NCBI GenBank assembly: GCA_024638905.1
Contig: JAHEJH010000009.1
Span: 1 to 23,522 of the forward strand
Reading direction: 5' to 3'
Length of the DNA: 23,522 nucleotides
Origin: Luminiphilus sp.
GTDB lineage: Bacteria > Pseudomonadota > Gammaproteobacteria > Pseudomonadales > Halieaceae
Shown here: positions 17,359 through 23,522 of the stretch, piece by piece
Layout: the number at the start of each line of letters is the position of its first letter
How positions within the stretch are numbered: the stretch's first letter is position 1
The notes under the pieces: generated by a model
Seen by the model: the letters and a program-made list of their open reading frames with translations, nothing else
What the model was told of the DNA's origin: nothing
The model's database searches: none
Made by a program: the position numbers and the translations under genes

Positions 17359-18648
17359 ATGCCTGCTTTTCGTTACAAGGCGCTCGCGCAGTCTGGCGCG
17401 ATTGATCAGGGTGTTCTCACTGCGAAGGACATGGCGAGTGCTCAGCGTCAACTCCGCGCTCAGAAGCTGACGCCATTGTCAGTCAATCTTACATCGGGGG
17501 CTCCTCACCTCAGTCAACCTGAAGAGCGAGATAGCCTGCCACTGCCCGACGTTGAGACTGCCAAAGCGCTGCTCGGTAAGGTTTCATCTGGCGCCCGAGT
17601 CAAAACCAATAAAAAACGATTTGATCGCGAAGATGTGCTGCGATTTACCGCGGAAATGGCCGTCTTATTGAAGGCGGGTCTACCGCTTGATCGAGCGATG
17701 AAAGTCCAGATTGAATCCGCTGCTGAAGGTGTGCAGAAAAGTCTGCTTGAGGAGCTGCTCGACGCTCTCAAGGGGGGAAAGGCATTAAGTGCCGGGCTCG
17801 AGAAACGACGCGATGTATTCAACCACTTCTATGTCAACATGGTGCGATCGGGAGAAGCGAGCGGACATTTGGCTGATGTGTTGGCGGAGCTTGCGGCTTA
17901 TTTGGAGCGCTCAAAAACGGTCCGCGGCTCGGTCGTATCGGCGTTGATATACCCCGCGATCTTGGCTTCAGTAGCGGCGTTATCGGTTTTCATCATGCTG
18001 GCTTATGTCGTACCAGAGTTTGAGGCCTTGTTTGACGATATGGGTGAGTCGCTGCCCTTATTGACCCAGCTGATCGTCTCCTTGGGTGATCTGGTCTCGG
18101 CCTGGGGCTGGCTGTTACTGGTCGCGTCGGCCGGTCTGTTTGTCTGGCTGCGACGTTGGGCGGCGACGCCGCAGGGCAGGGAGTGGCTGGACCTCAAAAG
18201 CCTCACGTTTCCCCTGATTGGCTCCATCATGCTCAAGTATGAGGTCGCTCGGTTTGCTCGCACCATGGGCACATTGCTTCACAATGGTGTGGCCATGCTG
18301 CGGGCAGCTGATATCGCGGTAGGAACTGTGGGAAACAGCCTGATTCGCGCCTCTCTCGCTGAGTTACCCCAAACCATTAAGCGCGGTGGGCGGTTGTCTC
18401 AGGCGCTGGATTCTCGGGTGTTCTCGCCTGTCGCGTTGCAAATGGTGCGGGTGGGTGAGGAGTCAGGCAGCCTGGATACGATGTTGATTGAGCTAGCTCA
18501 GGTTTCTGAGGCTGAGGTCGAGGATGAAGTCAAGCGAGCGCTAACGCTGCTCGAACCCGCACTGATTCTTGGGATGGGCGGTATTATTGCCATCATCATT
18601 ATGGGTATCTTGATGGGTATTCTATCCGTCAACACACTAGTGGTTTAA
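17359..18648 (+). CDS. gspF: Type II secretion inner-membrane platform protein GspF
   Basis: The 429-residue protein is the polytopic core of the inner-membrane platform that couples GspE to pseudopilin assembly. It opens with the family-typical MPAFRYKALAQSG, contains two T2SSF repeats (about 93-216 and 296-418, each with a RFxxxMxxLLxxGxxxxxA-like start) and three hydrophobic spans at about 194-218, 245-263 and 400-424. The residue 45-90 segment is a polar linker. Length is close to the usual 400-410. The ribosome site is modest (ACGGAGCG about 10 bases before the ATG), which may make its translation depend on that of gspE. Confidence 0.95.
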   Translation: MPAFRYKALAQSGAIDQGVLTAKDMASAQRQLRAQKLTPLSVNLTSGAPHLSQPEERDSLPLPDVETAKALLGKVSSGARVKTNKKRFDREDVLRFTAEMAVLLKAGLPLDRAMKVQIESAAEGVQKSLLEELLDALKGGKALSAGLEKRRDVFNHFYVNMVRSGEASGHLADVLAELAAYLERSKTVRGSVVSALIYPAILASVAALSVFIMLAYVVPEFEALFDDMGESLPLLTQLIVSLGDLVSAWGWLLLVASAGLFVWLRRWAATPQGREWLDLKSLTFPLIGSIMLKYEVARFARTMGTLLHNGVAMLRAADIAVGTVGNSLIRASLAELPQTIKRGGRLSQALDSRVFSPVALQMVRVGEESGSLDTMLIELAQVSEAEVEDEVKRALTLLEPALILGMGGIIAIIIMGILMGILSVNTLVV

Positions 18649-18684
18649 CGGCTACTGAAACCCGGAAAAAGAGGACACAGGACT

Positions 18685-19107
18685 ATGTTTCAGAGCAAGA
18701 GACGAGTGGCGCGCCACAGTGGCTTTACACTGGTAGAACTGCTGGTGGTCCTGGCGATTTTGGGCATGTTGGCGGCCCTGGTAGGCCCGCAGGTGCTGAA
18801 CCAGCTCGGTGGCGCGAAGTCGAAATCGGCGGCCATTCAGATTCGTGACTTTGAGCAGGCTTTGGAGCTGTACAAGCTCGATGTCGGGCGGTTTCCTCGT
18901 GAGACCGATGGGCTTGAGGCGCTTGTGCGTGAGCCCTCTGGCGCAAAGGGCTGGAACGGACCCTACCTGAAAAAGAAGGACGTGCCAGAGGATCCATGGG
19001 GCAACGCTTATGAATACCGGGTTTCGGGCGGCGGTATCGAGATTGTCTCGCTCGGTGCCGACGGGCGTCAGGGTGGTGCGGGAGAAGACGGCGACGTCTC
19101 CAACTAA
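18685..19107 (+). CDS. gspG: Major pseudopilin GspG
   Basis: The 140-residue precursor is the main subunit of the type II pseudopilus. Prepilin peptidase cleavage is predicted after G13 in SG/FTLVELLVV, with Glu at +5 of the mature protein (E18) and the hydrophobic helix at 14-36. The C-terminal region has the GspG hallmarks DPWGNAYEYR and SLGADGRQGGAGEDGD, which in known structures forms the calcium-binding loop. GAGGAC lies before the ATG. A 36-base gap separates it from gspF, so strong independent initiation fits its need for high expression. The prepilin peptidase gene (gspO/pilD) is not in the window. Confidence 0.96.
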   Translation: MFQSKRRVARHSGFTLVELLVVLAILGMLAALVGPQVLNQLGGAKSKSAAIQIRDFEQALELYKLDVGRFPRETDGLEALVREPSGAKGWNGPYLKKKDVPEDPWGNAYEYRVSGGGIEIVSLGADGRQGGAGEDGDVSN

Positions 19108-19112
19108 TCGCC

Positions 19113-19583
19113 ATGATCTCCTCCGACGCTAGAGGATTTACCCTGCTGGAACTGATCGTTGTTCTGGCGATCGCGAGCCTGCTCTTCTCTCTCGGCGGGC
19201 CCTCCATACGGACACTCTCTGCGACCATGGAATACCGCGATGCGGTCAGACAGATCGTGTCCGCCGCTAAAAACGCCCGCCGCGATGCCTTTGCGCAGGG
19301 TGTACCCATGGACCTGTTGATTGACGCTGACAGGAATCGTTATGCGCTGAGCGCTGATTCGCCCTCGGTGAGTGCAGAGCAATTCGCATCGCTGCCTGAG
19401 GCGCTCGATATCACTGTCGTGTACGCAGCCGAGGTCAGCCCGAAGCCCGGGCTGGCGGCGATTCGCTTTTACCCGGCAGGTGGGTCCTCTGGCGGCGAGA
19501 TTTCGGTGACGCGTCCGACCGGCGCCGGGGTGAATTTGACTGTCGACTGGCTGTTAGGCGACGTGGCGCAGGAAGCGTTCTGA
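19113..19583 (+). CDS. gspH: Minor pseudopilin GspH
   Basis: The 156-residue precursor has a very short leader ending at G8, then FTLLELIVVLAIASLLFSLG with Glu at +5 (E13). The remainder is compatible with the GspH beta-rich domain, and position between gspG and gspI supports the call. It starts five bases after the gspG stop and its own stop is immediately followed by the gspI ATG. Sequence conservation of GspH is low, so the name rests on leader type, size and gene order. Confidence 0.88.
   Translation: MISSDARGFTLLELIVVLAIASLLFSLGGPSIRTLSATMEYRDAVRQIVSAAKNARRDAFAQGVPMDLLIDADRNRYALSADSPSVSAEQFASLPEALDITVVYAAEVSPKPGLAAIRFYPAGGSSGGEISVTRPTGAGVNLTVDWLLGDVAQEAF
19570..19575 (+). promoter_or_regulatory. 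Ribosome binding site of gspI
   Basis: AGGAAG lies 8 bases before ATG 19584 and inside the end of gspH. It supports initiation at this ATG, which matters because that start gives an unusually long prepilin leader. Confidence 0.5.
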
Positions 19584-20129
19584 ATGAGCCAGTCACTCGT
19601 AAAAAAAGCTGCTTTTTCGCTCGGTTCTCCTACCCTTGCGATTGATCAGAATGCTGAAGTAAAGAAACTTGCAGACGGCCTCAGGGCTTCTGCGCTGTGC
19701 AATGCTCAGCCTTCTGAGCGCGAGAAGTTTCATACGAATGCTCATGGGTTTTCATTGATCGAGATGCTGGTAGCGCTGGTGATCTTATCGTTGTCCTTGT
19801 CGGTGCTATACCAGGCGGCTATGGGCGCGACGCGGAATGTCCGGGTCGCGTCGGAATATACCGATGCGGTGATGTTGGCGGAGTCAATGCTGGCTGAGCA
19901 TAGCCATGTGACAGAGGAAAACTTCGCGGTGGCGGGGCGCTATGCGCAATATGAATGGCAGGTTAGTAGCTGGCCCGCGCCAGTAGAAGACGGACTGGAT
20001 CCTGAGCAACGAGCGGTGGCGCCGCGTGCCCTACAGTATCTGGAGGTGGTGGTCAGTTGGCCCGGCCGCAGTGCGCCGCGTAATCTGAATTTACTGACGG
20101 TGGTGCCGTTGCGGGAGCTCGCAGAGTGA
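19584..20129 (+). CDS. gspI: Minor pseudopilin GspI with unusually long leader
   Basis: The 181-residue reading contains the pseudopilin motif HG/FSLIEMLVALVILSLSLSVLYQA with cleavage after G55 and Glu at +5 (E60). The mature part of 126 residues, including the block EYTDAVMLAESMLAEH, fits GspI. The leader of 55 residues is far longer than the usual 5-25. ATG 19584 follows the gspH stop directly and has a good ribosome site; between it and G55 I found no in-frame ATG, GTG or TTG close to the motif. The leader is polar and basic rather than hydrophobic. The gene ends in TGATG overlapping gspJ. Annotation as GspI is firm from motif and order; the functional start is uncertain. Confidence 0.88.
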   Translation: MSQSLVKKAAFSLGSPTLAIDQNAEVKKLADGLRASALCNAQPSEREKFHTNAHGFSLIEMLVALVILSLSLSVLYQAAMGATRNVRVASEYTDAVMLAESMLAEHSHVTEENFAVAGRYAQYEWQVSSWPAPVEDGLDPEQRAVAPRALQYLEVVVSWPGRSAPRNLNLLTVVPLRELAE

Positions 20130-20743
20130 TGCGATCACCTTTGGGAATACATCGTCATCAAGCGGGTATGACTCTGGTCGAAGTGACCGTGGCGTCAGTG
20201 ATTTTTGCCATGATCATGCTGGCGGTGGTGACTGCGATGCGCACCTTTGGTCAGAGCTACGATCGGCTTCAGCAGACAACAGCCCAGACGTCCCAGAAAC
20301 GTGAGGTAGATCGCTTTTTACGCCAGGCGCTTCGTGACGCGTTACCTGAGTCTGGCTATTTTGATGGAGCTGCAAGACGACTCGAGTGGGTAGCACCGAT
20401 TGACCGAGTCGGAAGTGCCGGTGGGTTACAGCACCTGAAACTGGAGTCTCGCGGCCAAAATTTGGTGCTCCACTTTGCGCCTTTTGATCGCTTTGGTGAC
20501 CCTCAGGATGAACCCGATTGGGGGGCTCAAGTGAAGAGCGTGGCGTTGCACGATGGGCTTGAGCAGTTCCGGGTCGCCTATAGGGTGCACCCGGATTTGG
20601 ATTGGACGAATACGCCGGAGCCGCAAGGGGACAATGCCCCAGAATGGACGCTCCCCTGGGCGGTGCGGCTTCAGATTCAGGCAGCCGGGCAGGAATGGCC
20701 GCCTATCATTGTGGCGTTTGAACGTTATGGGGAGCTGCAATGA
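20129..20743 (+). CDS. gspJ: Minor pseudopilin GspJ
   Basis: The 204-residue precursor has leader cleavage after G13 in QAG/MTLVEVTVASVIFAMIMLAVV, with Glu at +5 (E18). Mature residue 1 is Met rather than Phe, which prepilin peptidases and N-methylases usually tolerate. The C-terminal part (LPWAVRLQIQAAGQEWPPIIVAFE) resembles the end of GspJ domains. ATG 20129 overlaps the gspI stop by one base; a GTG three bases upstream is also possible. With GspI and GspK it is expected to form the pseudopilus tip. Confidence 0.92.
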   Translation: MRSPLGIHRHQAGMTLVEVTVASVIFAMIMLAVVTAMRTFGQSYDRLQQTTAQTSQKREVDRFLRQALRDALPESGYFDGAARRLEWVAPIDRVGSAGGLQHLKLESRGQNLVLHFAPFDRFGDPQDEPDWGAQVKSVALHDGLEQFRVAYRVHPDLDWTNTPEPQGDNAPEWTLPWAVRLQIQAAGQEWPPIIVAFERYGELQ

Positions 20744-21636
20744 GTAACGCTTCCCAGCAAGGCGGCTTCGCCATCGCGCTTTTATTGTGGATGATTGCCG
20801 GGATGTCTTTGATGGTTGCGGCCGTCATACACTTTGCCCACCAAGATACCGGCATGGCCGAACTGCGTGTCAGGGAGGCCAGGGCTCAGGCTTTAGGGCG
20901 AGGTGTTGCTTATTTATTGTTGAGGGACAAGGCACTGGCAGCATACACAGCGGCGTCTCAGGGCGCAGATCCTGCGTTACAACCAGAGCAAGGCGAACCA
21001 GACAGTGACAAACCGACCTTATTCACCAAGCAGTATCAGTTCGACCAGGAGTGGGTGGTTACAGGGACACTGCGCCCGTCAAGTGGCTTCGTCTCGCTTA
21101 ATGACGCGGATCGGAATGAGCTCATGATGCTTTTTACTGGGCTTGGCAAAGTGGACGATAAAGACGCGATGGCGATGATTGATGGCGTTCTGACATACCG
21201 GACTGATTTTCCGGGCTTCCGTTACCCTGAGGAACTACTGGCGGTGGCTGGCTCATCTCGTGTGGTGTATGACAACGTGAAACCCTACGTCCACGCATAC
21301 CGAACTGGGCCATTGTCTGCGGGCAGTGCGCCATCACAGTTGGCCGATCTTGCTCGCAACGAGGCTGATACCGCGTCGGTTGCAGCAGGCCCGCCAACGT
21401 CTCCCAGCAAATCAGGGCGAGGTGTAATTGAGGGAAGAATCACCTTTGAGTCGATCGCGGAGTCGATGCGCAACCCCGGTGGCGTCGCGCAGTCGATCAG
21501 TGCTGCGGAGTTGGAGATCACTCTGTCCGGAGGTGAGAAGCTGGCGCAAACGACCTGGGTGAGTGGCCAGGGCGCAGGAGAGGTGCTGAGGTCCGGTTCG
21601 GTCATGTTTAATAAGAACCGGGGTGTAGGAAGATGA
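20740..21636 (+). CDS. gspK: Minor pseudopilin GspK
   Basis: The 298-residue protein is the large tip pseudopilin. Its leader ends in GG (8-9), then FAIALLLWMIAGMSLMVAAV; the residue at +5 is Leu14 rather than Glu, as is normal for GspK. The insertion with GFVSLNDADRNELMMLFTGLG and YRTDFPGFRYPEELL is the helical SAM-like region found in GspK. ATGA overlap with the gspJ stop indicates coupled translation, and the gene ends in another ATGA overlap with gspL. The Ala/Ser/Gly-rich stretch near 195-230 may be a flexible linker. Confidence 0.92.
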   Translation: MSNASQQGGFAIALLLWMIAGMSLMVAAVIHFAHQDTGMAELRVREARAQALGRGVAYLLLRDKALAAYTAASQGADPALQPEQGEPDSDKPTLFTKQYQFDQEWVVTGTLRPSSGFVSLNDADRNELMMLFTGLGKVDDKDAMAMIDGVLTYRTDFPGFRYPEELLAVAGSSRVVYDNVKPYVHAYRTGPLSAGSAPSQLADLARNEADTASVAAGPPTSPSKSGRGVIEGRITFESIAESMRNPGGVAQSISAAELEITLSGGEKLAQTTWVSGQGAGEVLRSGSVMFNKNRGVGR

Positions 21637-22646
21637 GCGAGGTCAATCAGCTAAGCCTATTTGGTCTGGATCTCAGCGGGCTCTACCGTCGCGCAAAGCT
21701 TGGTGTTCAGCAGATATTGTGGGGTGAGGAGGTAGGCTTGAGAGCCTGGTTTTCACCAGAGGTTAACTATTGTCATTTGAGCGAGCTTGAGTCGCTAGCC
21801 AGCAGCGACACTGCGCCTTCAGCCGAGAGCTTTCAGGTGCTGTTGCCTGAATCTGAAGTGTTGGTCGCAACCATGAAACTACCTGCCAGCGCTGAAATAT
21901 TTCTTGCTGAGGCTGTCACTGCACACGTTGAATCTCATACCCCCTTTGCTTGGGACGAGACCTGCTGGGGAAGCAAGATTGTGGAGCGCAGGGAGGGGTC
22001 GATTTTAATCGCAATTATCATTGTCGCGCGCAGCACGGCTGATGCCGCTGCGTCGGTAGCGCGCCGCGCGCTGGCCGCAGACGACATACCTTTCGGACTG
22101 TCAGCCGAGGCCGGGGGCGCAGTGGTAACGCTCGATGGTTATCAGAACCCGGCCCTTGATGCGCCATACTTGGGAAACTTGCGACAGTTTGCCTTGCGGT
22201 CAGCGGTGGCGGTTTCGGGTATGGCGTTCCTCGCTGCGATTCCTGTTATCTGGTCTTTCCAGACTGCGCAGCAATACAGTGCGATGCTCGCGGCGACGGA
22301 GCAGCGGTCAGAGGGGGTCGTTGTCGTGCGCGGCGCACTTGTCGAGGCTCAGGAACGCGTGTCTGAGGCCGAGCGCTTCTTTTCAGAGCATGTTTTCTAC
22401 CGGCCCTGGCTGCATAAGGTGGCTGCCGCCACCCCCGACTCGGTCTACCTGAATCGCCTGTCGATCAAAGAAGATGTGCTTACAGTCTCCGGGCTAGCGG
22501 TGAATGCGGCTGATTATCAGGCGGCGATGGTAGAGGCCGGGTCGTTTTCCGAGGTGACCGCACCCGCTGCCTTCACGTTGGACAATCGGGCCAGTCGCGA
22601 GCGATTCACTCTTACCATGACGCTTACGCCGGAGGGTGCCCGATGA
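21633..22646 (+). CDS. gspL: Type II secretion assembly protein GspL, PilN-like
   Basis: The 337-residue protein has a cytoplasmic N-terminal domain (1-185), one transmembrane helix (about 187-208) and a periplasmic part with a coiled-coil-like stretch (210-255) and a ferredoxin-like end. This is the GspL/PilN layout; GspL binds GspE on the cytoplasmic side and GspM in the periplasm. At 337 residues it is shorter than the roughly 400 of classical GspL and more like Xanthomonas XpsL. The N-terminus is divergent, so identity rests on topology and position between gspK and gspM. Both ends have 4-base ATGA overlaps with neighbours. Confidence 0.85.
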   Translation: MSEVNQLSLFGLDLSGLYRRAKLGVQQILWGEEVGLRAWFSPEVNYCHLSELESLASSDTAPSAESFQVLLPESEVLVATMKLPASAEIFLAEAVTAHVESHTPFAWDETCWGSKIVERREGSILIAIIIVARSTADAAASVARRALAADDIPFGLSAEAGGAVVTLDGYQNPALDAPYLGNLRQFALRSAVAVSGMAFLAAIPVIWSFQTAQQYSAMLAATEQRSEGVVVVRGALVEAQERVSEAERFFSEHVFYRPWLHKVAAATPDSVYLNRLSIKEDVLTVSGLAVNAADYQAAMVEAGSFSEVTAPAAFTLDNRASRERFTLTMTLTPEGAR

Positions 22647-23242
22647 GAGCGTGGTTTGAACAATTGCCGACGGAGGCGCGCTGGGTAATAGGGGCGACCC
22701 TGGGCGGTCTTGTGATTTTGGTGATGACCGCCCTATTAAAAGTGTCCGCGTCCCTCTTGGATAGCCTGCAGCAAAGTGGTCGTTATGAACCCAGAATTGC
22801 ACGTATGTTGGGCTACGAGGCTACCGCACAAGAGCTGCAAGTTGCTGCGCAGGCGTTTTCAAGGGCGCTTGACGGGTTGGCGTACCCCCGGGCGGATGAT
22901 GCGAACGCGACAGGAGCCAGATTACAACAGACCCTTCGAGGGTTCGCCGAGGAGGCTGGCTTGACAGTCGTGGGGAGCCAGCTGGCGGTGTCTGCCGCGC
23001 AGGACATCGACGATCAGGAAAAAGAGGTCGGTTTATTCGACCAGCTAGCTGTCGAACTGAGTCTCGATGGTCCGCCGATTGCACTTGATGCGTTTTTGGT
23101 CGCGGTCTCTCAACATTCTCCCGCGCTGGCAACAGTTTCCATCGATATCCAGCGTAAACGCCGATCTCGTCGAGACGGTGACGAAACGCGTGAGTTTTTG
23201 ACCGTCAGGTTACGGGTTGTTGCGCTGAGGGTGGCAGGGTAA
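22643..23242 (+). CDS. gspM: Type II secretion assembly protein GspM
   Basis: The 199-residue protein has a short cytoplasmic start, one membrane helix (about 14-33), a helical region (40-115) and a C-terminal ferredoxin-like part, matching the short XpsM type of GspM. It is expected to pair with GspL in the inner-membrane platform. The start overlaps the gspL stop by ATGA, and its stop TAA overlaps the next ATG by one base. Primary sequence similarity is weak, as usual for GspM; context is the main support. Confidence 0.83.
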   Translation: MRAWFEQLPTEARWVIGATLGGLVILVMTALLKVSASLLDSLQQSGRYEPRIARMLGYEATAQELQVAAQAFSRALDGLAYPRADDANATGARLQQTLRGFAEEAGLTVVGSQLAVSAAQDIDDQEKEVGLFDQLAVELSLDGPPIALDAFLVAVSQHSPALATVSIDIQRKRRSRRDGDETREFLTVRLRVVALRVAG

Positions 23243-23522
23243 TGAAGGCGACATTTTTATTGAGCTGGCCAGGCACATATCTAAAAGAGATTGGGATGTG
23301 CGCAGGCATCGGCCTAGCGTTGCTCGCTGCGAATATTTTTTGGCAACCTGCGGTGGAGCCCATAATGCCCGCGGAACTGACGGTGGCCACTCCCGGCAAG
23401 CCTGCCTCACCCAGCATGACCGAGGAAGAGAGCCTGGACTTTATTTTTCGACCACTTTTTTCGACCTCTCGCAGACCGATGGAGCCGCCCGCACCTGAGG
23501 TAGTAGTGGTCCCAAAGCCGGA
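23242..23522 (+). CDS. GspN/GspC-like type II secretion protein, 5' part only
   Basis: The first 93 codons are present and the gene runs off the window. The product has a basic cytoplasmic start, one membrane helix (about 16-34), a Pro-rich linker and the motif FRPLFSTSRRP (69-79), which is typical of the homology region of GspC/GspN-like proteins that link the inner-membrane platform to the secretin. Position after gspM matches xpsN of Xanthomonas, a functional counterpart of gspC. The gene starts in a one-base overlap with the gspM stop (TAATG). The choice between the names gspN and gspC cannot be made from this fragment. Confidence 0.75.
   Translation, partial: MKATFLLSWPGTYLKEIGMCAGIGLALLAANIFWQPAVEPIMPAELTVATPGKPASPSMTEEESLDFIFRPLFSTSRRPMEPPAPEVVVVPKP

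Noticed and set aside
19601..19607. A7 run near the gspI start as a programmed frameshift site
   Set aside because: It forms a slippery heptamer, but both shifted frames meet stop codons soon after, while frame 0 leads straight to the pseudopilin motif.

Overview
The window reads as ordinary chromosome from a GC-rich gammaproteobacterium. The evidence is an AceE of the homodimeric type, a two-lipoyl AceF, a FabV enoyl reductase and a type II secretion operon in the Xps-like order E-F-G-H-I-J-K-L-M-N. A marine lineage close to the OM60/NOR5 (Halieaceae) group is my guess from this combination; it is not proven by anything in the sequence.

Layout. Positions 1-330 are a non-coding leader with a candidate promoter and two small inverted repeats. 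aceE (331-2976) and aceF (2998-4767) encode E1 and E2 of the pyruvate dehydrogenase complex; no E3 gene follows. After a short gap with a perfect 7-bp inverted repeat comes a MobA/MocA-like nucleotidyltransferase (4883-5542), which converges on a MAPEG-family membrane protein (5577-6011, minus strand) across an 18-bp GC palindrome. Divergent from the MAPEG gene is a lipid-related group: fabV (6173-7363), a metallo-beta-lactamase-fold hydrolase one base downstream, and an AlkK/DmdB-like acyl-CoA ligase (8283-9908).

Positions 9969-15323 look like an accessory surface-glycan pair. One gene encodes a 1525-residue protein with four glycosyltransferase modules in the order GT2, GT4, coiled coil, GT2, GT4. 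The other, on the opposite strand, encodes a sulfotransferase-like protein whose 3' end overlaps the glycosyltransferase gene by 33 bp. Together they suggest synthesis and sulfation of an extracellular polysaccharide or glycoconjugate; this is inference.

From 15594 to the right edge runs a tightly packed type II secretion operon: gspE ATPase, gspF platform protein, pseudopilins gspG, H, I, J and K, assembly proteins gspL and gspM, and the start of a gspN/gspC-like inner-membrane protein cut by the window end. Most junctions from gspH onward are overlapping or abutting stop/start codons. The order predicts a gspD secretin just beyond the window. The oddest detail is gspI, whose prepilin leader would be 55 residues long.

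I saw no tRNA, rRNA, insertion sequence, prophage or CRISPR array. I did not find a clearly new defence or mobile system; the strongest candidates for a second look are the four-module glycosyltransferase with its sulfotransferase and the long-leader GspI.
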